Assembly (NCBI GenBank): GCA_011390085.1
Contig: JAABTB010000041.1
Span: 1 to 11,285 of the forward strand
Origin: Desulfobacula sp.
GTDB taxonomy: Bacteria; Desulfobacterota; Desulfobacteria; Desulfobacterales; Desulfobacteraceae
Length of the DNA stretch: 11,285 nt
Direction of reading: 5' to 3'
In this document: positions 6,163 through 11,285 of the stretch, in pieces
Layout of the letters: the number at the start of each line of letters is the position of its first letter
Position numbering within the stretch: position 1 is the first letter of the stretch
Made by a program: the position numbers and the translations under genes
Notes under the pieces: model-generated
What the model was told of the DNA's origin: nothing
Database searches by the model: none
Seen by the model: only the letters and a program-made list of their open reading frames with translations

Positions 6163-6936
6163 ATGATAAAAACCGAAAAAGTAGTGGATCATATTGTTCA
6201 ATGGCTTTCCGATTATCTTGCCCGATCCGGGTTAAAGGGATTTGCCGTAGGGGTTTCAGGAGGCATTGATTCCGCCGTTACCTCCACCCTGTGCGCCAGA
6301 ACCGGAAAGCCGGTTCTGGTATTGAACATGCCCATTCACCAGGCCGGGGACCAGGTGTCCCGGTCATCCTCCCATATAACCTGGCTGAACCAACACTTTG
6401 CCGCCGTCAAGGGTGTTGACGTTGAATTGACCCCGGTGTTTGAACAGATCAAAACCTGCTTTCCCGATGATATCCAGGATGGCCTGACCATGGCCAATAC
6501 CCGCGCAAGGCTTCGCATGCTCACCCTCTATGCCTTTGCCTCCAGCCATAAACTGCTGGTGGCCGGAACCGGCAACAAGGTCGAGGATTTCGGCGTAGGG
6601 TTTTTTACCAAATACGGCGACGGCGGGGTGGACATCTCACCCATTGCCGACCTCACGAAATCGGAAGTCTATGCCCTGGGAAAAAATCTTGGCATTATTC
6701 AGGAGATCCTGACGGCCCCGCCCACTGACGGGCTCTGGGAAGACAACCGCACCGATGAAAGCCAGATCGGTGCCTCCTATGCCGAACTGGAATGGGCCAT
6801 GCAATATCTTGAATCCCCCGGCAACACCCCTTTGACGGACCGGGAAAAACAGGTGGTCAACATTTTTCAAGCCTTTAATACGGCCAACCGGCATAAAATG
6901 CTCCCTGTTCCCGTATGCCGGATTCCAAAGGAATAA
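6163..6936 (+). CDS. nadE: NAD+ synthetase, ammonia-dependent
   Basis: This 257-aa enzyme makes NAD+ from nicotinic acid adenine dinucleotide, ATP and ammonia, the last step of NAD synthesis. The PP-loop SGGIDSAV (32-39) binds ATP pyrophosphate. GTGNKVEDFGVGFFTKYGDGGVD splits into GTGN (135-138) and FTKYGDG (148-154), the dinucleotide and ATP contacts, and APPTDGLW (185-192) with the TDE triad (197-199) forms the loop that closes over substrate. There is no N-terminal nitrilase/glutaminase domain, so free ammonia is the expected nitrogen donor. The length is typical of stand-alone NadE. The C-terminal family motif HKR appears as HKM (244-246). The ATG has AGGA (6153-6156) 6 nt upstream. The second hybrid kinase follows after 46 nt and probably shares its transcript. 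Confidence 0.95.
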   Translation: MIKTEKVVDHIVQWLSDYLARSGLKGFAVGVSGGIDSAVTSTLCARTGKPVLVLNMPIHQAGDQVSRSSSHITWLNQHFAAVKGVDVELTPVFEQIKTCFPDDIQDGLTMANTRARLRMLTLYAFASSHKLLVAGTGNKVEDFGVGFFTKYGDGGVDISPIADLTKSEVYALGKNLGIIQEILTAPPTDGLWEDNRTDESQIGASYAELEWAMQYLESPGNTPLTDREKQVVNIFQAFNTANRHKMLPVPVCRIPKE

Positions 6937-6982
6937 TGGGCATAAACCCCCAAACCACCACCTTAAATTTTCGAGGCCTGAA

Positions 6983-9370
6983 ATGAATCAAAAACCATCC
7001 TATGCGGAATTGGAAAAAAGAGTCAGGGACCTGGAACAGGCGCTCCTTGAACATAAAAAAACACCGGGCCTTGAAAACGACCAAAAACGGATGGCAGAGG
7101 TGCTTCAGGAAAGAGAAGAGATCTTCCATCTTTTTATGGAGCACAGCCCCGTCTACATCTTTTTCAAGGATGAGAAAATCCGGTCCCTTTATCTGAGCAG
7201 AAATTATGAAAAAATGCTGGGGCTGCCCCTGGATAAATTGATCGGCAAAACCATGGATGATCTTTTCCCATCCGATCTTGCAAAAAGCATGATCGCCGAC
7301 GATCAGGCAATTTTGCGGGATGGGAAAGTCAAATACATTGAAGAAACCTTTAACGGCCGGTTTTATGAAACCATCAAATTCCCGATCCGTATAAAAGGGG
7401 GTCCATCTTATCTGGCCGGGTTCACCCTGGACATCACGGACCGGAAACAGGCAGAAAAAGCCCTGATCGAGTCTGAACAAAAATGGCGGAATATTCTTGT
7501 CAATACCCCGCAGATCGGTATTGCCCTGAACCCGGAAGCCAAGATCATCTTTGCCAACGATCATTTCCTGAAACTGACCGGATGGGAGCGGCAGGAGATT
7601 CTGGGAAAGGACGGGTTTACCCTCTTTGTTCCCGAAGCGGTCCGGGAAGATATCCGGGAGATCTTCCACACGGTGTTGAACCGGAAAGACACATCCGGAT
7701 TCTCAAATTATGAAAATGAAATCCTGACAAAAAAAGCAGAATTGCTGAACGTGGCCTGGTCCAACGTCCTCACCCGGGATGCCCAGGGGAAGGCCCTCGA
7801 CGTCACCTGCCTCGGCATTGATCTGACGGAACGAAAGCGAGCTGAAGAAAAACTTAAAGACAGCGAAGAAAAATACCGGTTTATGATGGAATCCTTCACA
7901 GACCCTTTATATATCTGTTCGCCTGATTTCAGGATTGAATATATGAACCCGGCCATGATCCGCCGGGTCGGGCGGGATGCCACCCATGAAAACTGTTACA
8001 GCGCCCTGCACGGCATGGATCATCAATGCGGCTGGTGCGGATTTGAGAAGGTTTCAGCCGGTAAGACCATTGAAATCAATCTAAAAAGCCCCCTGGACGG
8101 CAGACACTACCGGGTGACCCATATGCCGGTTCATCACAAGGACGGCACTGTTTCCCAAATGGCCCTTTTCCGTGATATTACCGAATATTTAAAAGCCATT
8201 GCCGAAAAAGAGAAGGCCCAGGCCCAGCTCATCCAATCCCAGAAAATGGAATCCATCGGGACCCTGGCCGGTGGTATTGCCCATGAATTCAATAATATGC
8301 TCAGCATCATCATGGGCAACACCGAACTGGCCATGGATGAGCTGCCGGAATGGAACCCTGCCCGAACCAGCCTGGAAGAAATCCGGGTGGCCGGTCTGAG
8401 GGCCAGGGATATGGTCAAACAGCTTCTGACCTTCAGCAGGAAGGATGATGCAAAAAAAACAGCCTTGGATATGGGCGCCGTCGTCAAGGAATCCTTGAGG
8501 CTGATCCGGTCCTCCATCCCGGCAAACATTGACATCCATCAGAACATATCCAAAACCCCTGCCATGGTTTTGGGCAATATCACACAAATCAACCAGGTGC
8601 TCATCAACCTGTGTTCCAATGCAGCCGATGCCATGGTGCAGACCGGGGGCCGTATCGGGATTGAACTTGACACCCTGGTCTTGGCCGAAGATGCGAAAAG
8701 CCCCTATGCCGGACTGCCTCCCGGCTCCTATGTAAAACTGGTGGTCTCTGATACCGGCTCCGGCATGGACAAGGATACCCTGAGCCGGATATTTGAACCG
8801 TATTTCACCACAAAGGGAATCGGCAAGGGAACCGGCATCGGGCTTGCAGTGGTTCACGGCATCGTGGAGCGGCATCAGGGCTTGATCCGGGTTGAAAGCG
8901 CCTTGGGCAAGGGGACTGTGTTCACTCTTTTATTTCCTGCTTTCCAGGGCCAAATCGAACAGTCAAAGGAGGAGCAGGGTAATCTGCCGAAAGGCAGGGA
9001 GCGGATTCTCTTTGTTGATGATGAACCCATTCTCATGAAACTTGGAAAACAGCGCCTGGAAATGCTGGGGTATAAGGTTCAGGGAGCCACGGACCCCTTA
9101 ACGGCCTTGGAGATATTCAAAGCCGACCCGGGGGCCTTTGACCTATTGATCACGGACATGGCCATGCCCGGTATGACCGGGGATCAACTGGCCGTCGAGA
9201 TGTTCAGAATAAGGCCCAAACTGCCTGCCATGCTCTGCACGGGCTACAGCGAAACCCTGTCTGAGCAAAAAGCCTATGATATCGGTTTTTCCTCATTTAT
9301 CATGAAGCCGGTGGATAGAACAGAACTGGCCCTTGCCGTCAGGAAAATCCTGGATGGCGGGGGAAAATAA
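6983..9370 (+). CDS. Soluble hybrid sensor histidine kinase: three PAS domains, kinase, receiver
   Basis: This 795-aa cytoplasmic hybrid kinase has no membrane span. It opens with a short coiled coil (1-48, including YAELEKRVRDLE). PAS1 is about 44-155 and ends in DITDRKQAE; PAS2 is about 165-287 and ends in DLTERKRAEE; PAS3 is about 295-401 and contains Cys338, Cys349 and Cys352 (NCYSALHGMDHQCGWCGFE). The kinase core has GIAHEFNN with phospho-acceptor His434, N-box NLCSNAADAM (542-551), G1 DTGSG (590-594), F-box FEPYFTTK (604-611) and G2 GKGTGIGLAVV (614-624). The receiver (about 672-793) has Asp679/Asp680, phospho-acceptor Asp725 (LITDMAMP), Thr753 and Lys775 (MKPV). No output domain is attached. 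The ATG is preceded by GAGG (6973-6976) at 6 nt. It lies 46 nt after nadE and ends 6 bp from convergent ptsP. Its core closely resembles the kinase at 2242-4530; signal and partner are unknown. Confidence 0.92.
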   Translation: MNQKPSYAELEKRVRDLEQALLEHKKTPGLENDQKRMAEVLQEREEIFHLFMEHSPVYIFFKDEKIRSLYLSRNYEKMLGLPLDKLIGKTMDDLFPSDLAKSMIADDQAILRDGKVKYIEETFNGRFYETIKFPIRIKGGPSYLAGFTLDITDRKQAEKALIESEQKWRNILVNTPQIGIALNPEAKIIFANDHFLKLTGWERQEILGKDGFTLFVPEAVREDIREIFHTVLNRKDTSGFSNYENEILTKKAELLNVAWSNVLTRDAQGKALDVTCLGIDLTERKRAEEKLKDSEEKYRFMMESFTDPLYICSPDFRIEYMNPAMIRRVGRDATHENCYSALHGMDHQCGWCGFEKVSAGKTIEINLKSPLDGRHYRVTHMPVHHKDGTVSQMALFRDITEYLKAIAEKEKAQAQLIQSQKMESIGTLAGGIAHEFNNMLSIIMGNTELAMDELPEWNPARTSLEEIRVAGLRARDMVKQLLTFSRKDDAKKTALDMGAVVKESLRLIRSSIPANIDIHQNISKTPAMVLGNITQINQVLINLCSNAADAMVQTGGRIGIELDTLVLAEDAKSPYAGLPPGSYVKLVVSDTGSGMDKDTLSRIFEPYFTTKGIGKGTGIGLAVVHGIVERHQGLIRVESALGKGTVFTLLFPAFQGQIEQSKEEQGNLPKGRERILFVDDEPILMKLGKQRLEMLGYKVQGATDPLTALEIFKADPGAFDLLITDMAMPGMTGDQLAVEMFRIRPKLPAMLCTGYSETLSEQKAYDIGFSSFIMKPVDRTELALAVRKILDGGGK

Positions 9371-9376
9371 AATCCT

Positions 9377-11285
9377 TTATCCGTTTTTCCGGGCCAGGCT
9401 GTTTTTAAAGGCTTCGAGAACGCTTCTGGCTCCTTTTACCGTGGTCTGGGCCAGCATCTGGGCCGCATATTGTTTTGCTTCTGCCATATCAAGACCCATG
9501 ATGGTGTTTTGAACCATGGGTAGAAACTGGGGGTCCACGCTCAGGGTGCGGATACCCACCCCCAGGAGAAATGGGATATAGTCTTTTTCATGGGCCATCT
9601 CACCACAGACCGAGACCTCGATATGGTGGGCCATGGCTGCCTCGGCAATTTTTGCAATGCCCCTGTTCACGGCCGGATGGCAGGGGATATAATGGTCTGC
9701 CACCATTTTGTTGGAGCGGTCGGCGGCCAGAAGATACTGGATAAAATCATTGGTGCCGATGGAAAAAAAATCCGCCTCCTTTGCAAATTCATCAATGGTG
9801 GCCAGTACGGAGGGCAGTTCCACCATCATCCCGAGGCTCACATCCCTGTTGAATTCAAGCTCTTCCCTGGACAAGGCGTCTATGCAGTCGTAAACCACCT
9901 GCTTGGCCTCCAGGAATTCATCAATGGATGAAATCAGGGGAAAAATGATCCGGATCTCTTTTTTTCCGGCAGCCGCCCTCAGCATGGCCCTGATCTGAAA
10001 CTCAAAGATATCCCTGTGTTTCAGGGAGAACCGGATGGACCTGAGCCCCAGCTCCGGATTGGCTTCTTTGGGAGAATCGCTGTAGGCCAGGGCCTTTTCC
10101 CCGCCTGCATCCAATGTCCGGATCATGACGGGAAGGGGCGCCATCTCATCAAAGAGTTTTTTATAGATGATATACTGCTCTGCTTCGGAAGGAAAGGTGG
10201 CCCGGATCAAAAAGGGGAATTCCGTTCGGTAAAGGCCGATGCCCTCCGCCTTTAAGGTCCTGGCAAGGGGGATTTCGCTGAGCAGGTTGATGTTCGCCAT
10301 CAGGACCACCCGCTCCTTATCCCTTGTCCATGTGGTATTTTCCATGGACACGGAGCGGGACTGGGTTTCAGCCCCGGCTTTTGTTTCAAAGAGCTTGACT
10401 GTTTTTTTATCCGGGTTGATATAAATATTGCCAAGGTCCCCGTCCATGAGAATAACGGTGTTTCCCGGCAGATTCAAAAGCCCGGATTCTTCAGCAATGA
10501 TCAAGGGGATCTGAAGAGATCGGGCAAGGATGGTCACATGGGAGGTGACGCCGCCGCTGGCCAGGATAATGCCTTTGACACCGGCGGACACATATTTGAG
10601 GATATCCGACGGGAACACCTGCCTGGCGATGGCAATGCTTCCTTTTTCACAGGCATTGCCCCCATCCCGGCTGCTGAAATGGCTCAGAATCCGGACGGCC
10701 AGATCCTCCACGTCCTGGGCCTTTTCCCTCATATAGGCATGGGGGCTGGCTGAAAAAACAGCCATGTATTTGGCCGCGACCTTCCGAACCGCGTCCACGG
10801 GGTTCAGGCCGCCGTCAATGAGTTCCCCCATTTTCCCGATAAAATTCTTGTCCTTTAAGATCATGAAATGGGCGGTGAAAATAAGTGAGGCGCTTTCCGG
10901 CAGCCTCTCGGCAAAGCCCTTTTGCAGATCTTTCAGCTCTAAGATGGTCTTTTCAATGGCATGAATAAAATCCGTTTTTGTGAATTCGTCTTCTTTTGCC
11001 ATGGGGTCGTAAAGGATGGATTTGTGCGGCTCGTCCAGAACAACGGATTTTCCCAGGGCATACCCACCGGAAGCGGCGCTTCCTTTTATGAAACCAAGCG
11101 GTGCCGGCATTTCCGTATCTTCCCGGGTCTGGGAAACTTCCATGAGCAGCCTTGCATTTTCAATGGAACCGGCCAGTTGGCTGACCACGGTCCAGATAGC
11201 CCTTTCATCGGACATTTCAAAATAATTCAAATCCCGGTGCTGGACCACAAGGACCCCGATGCGCTCAACCCCCCGTTTTATGGGG
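9377..11285 (-). CDS. ptsP: Phosphoenolpyruvate-protein phosphotransferase PtsP (nitrogen PTS enzyme I), N-terminus missing
   Basis: PtsP takes phosphate from phosphoenolpyruvate onto a histidine and passes it to an HPr/NPr protein. The frame is open to the right edge, and the first residues in view (RGVERIGVLVVQHRDLNYF) are the end of a GAF domain, so the true start lies outside; the GTG at 11248 falls within that domain. Then come the PEP-utilising N-terminal domain (GSAASGGYALGK), the swivelling domain with the phospho-histidine in GGVTSHVTILARS (His codon 10540-10538), and the C-terminal barrel with YRTEFPFL, MIRTLDAGGEKAL, NPELGLRSIRF, MMVELPSV, SIGTNDFIQYLLAADR and the catalytic cysteine in VCGEMA (codon 9607-9605). 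The GAF domain separates PtsP from the sugar enzyme I, which starts directly with the PEP-utiliser domain. No HPr or EIIA gene is visible. The TAA stop is 6 bp from the end of the convergent kinase. Confidence 0.93.
   Translation of the reverse strand, partial: PIKRGVERIGVLVVQHRDLNYFEMSDERAIWTVVSQLAGSIENARLLMEVSQTREDTEMPAPLGFIKGSAASGGYALGKSVVLDEPHKSILYDPMAKEDEFTKTDFIHAIEKTILELKDLQKGFAERLPESASLIFTAHFMILKDKNFIGKMGELIDGGLNPVDAVRKVAAKYMAVFSASPHAYMREKAQDVEDLAVRILSHFSSRDGGNACEKGSIAIARQVFPSDILKYVSAGVKGIILASGGVTSHVTILARSLQIPLIIAEESGLLNLPGNTVILMDGDLGNIYINPDKKTVKLFETKAGAETQSRSVSMENTTWTRDKERVVLMANINLLSEIPLARTLKAEGIGLYRTEFPFLIRATFPSEAEQYIIYKKLFDEMAPLPVMIRTLDAGGEKALAYSDSPKEANPELGLRSIRFSLKHRDIFEFQIRAMLRAAAGKKEIRIIFPLISSIDEFLEAKQVVYDCIDALSREELEFNRDVSLGMMVELPSVLATIDEFAKEADFFSIGTNDFIQYLLAADRSNKMVADHYIPCHPAVNRGIAKIAEAAMAHHIEVSVCGEMAHEKDYIPFLLGVGIRTLSVDPQFLPMVQNTIMGLDMAEAKQYAAQMLAQTTVKGARSVLEAFKNSLARKNG

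Noticed and set aside
8189-8875. Long antisense frames inside the kinases and PtsP, such as the 228-codon minus-strand frame here
   Set aside because: They mirror strongly conserved kinase codons, have no family resemblance or ribosome site, and reflect codon bias of the real gene.
11246-11248. GTG as the true start of ptsP
   Set aside because: The frame continues upstream to the window edge with residues that complete a GAF strand, so the gene is truncated by the window.
199-11285. A defence, toxin-antitoxin, phage or CRISPR system
   Set aside because: Every sizeable gene belongs to a recognisable housekeeping or signalling family; no nuclease, toxin, integrase or repeat array was seen.

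Overview
The window looks like ordinary chromosomal DNA of a Desulfobacteraceae-type sulfate reducer (Desulfobacterota). This is an inference from protein style: soluble multi-PAS hybrid kinases opening with a short 'YAELEKRVRDLE' coiled coil, an 'exopolyphosphatase-related' DHH protein, an MTH1187-type thiamine-binding protein, and a GAF-containing PtsP. Coding DNA is about 50% GC, while the first 180 bases are only about 36% GC. I see no tRNA, rRNA, CRISPR array, insertion sequence or phage gene.

Layout. (1) 1-198: AT-rich flank with no clear gene, though the minus strand is open and protein-like to the window edge. (2) 199-2245, plus strand: a class V aminotransferase/cysteine desulfurase-like enzyme, then a purine nucleoside phosphorylase, probably one transcript. 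(3) 2242-4530, minus strand: a soluble GAF-like/PAS hybrid histidine kinase with a C-terminal receiver. Its stop codon overlaps that of the phosphorylase. (4) 4531-4752: divergent promoter region with a perfect 12-bp palindrome and an 11-nt direct repeat. (5) 4753-5652, plus strand: a DHH/DHHA1 phosphoesterase whose stop overlaps that of (6) 5649-5945, minus strand: a 98-aa thiamine-binding-type protein with a near-ideal Shine-Dalgarno. (7) 5946-6162: second divergent promoter region. (8) 6163-9370, plus strand: ammonia-dependent NAD synthetase, then a second soluble hybrid kinase with three PAS domains, one carrying a cysteine cluster. (9) 9377 to the right edge, minus strand: PtsP, phosphoenolpyruvate-protein phosphotransferase of the nitrogen PTS, cut at its N-terminus by the window.

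The genes alternate as tightly packed convergent pairs (4-bp overlap, 4-bp overlap, 6-bp gap) separated by two divergent intergenic regions of about 220 bp, which hold the recognisable promoter signals. Functionally this is cofactor and nucleotide housekeeping (PLP enzyme, purine salvage, NAD synthesis, thiamine binding, phosphoester hydrolysis) mixed with three phosphotransfer signalling proteins. I do not see a convincing undescribed multi-gene system. The most interesting leads are the PAS cysteine cluster, the unclassified sensor domain and palindromic promoter of the first kinase, substitutions at expected active-site positions in the phosphorylase and DHH protein, and the AT-rich left edge.
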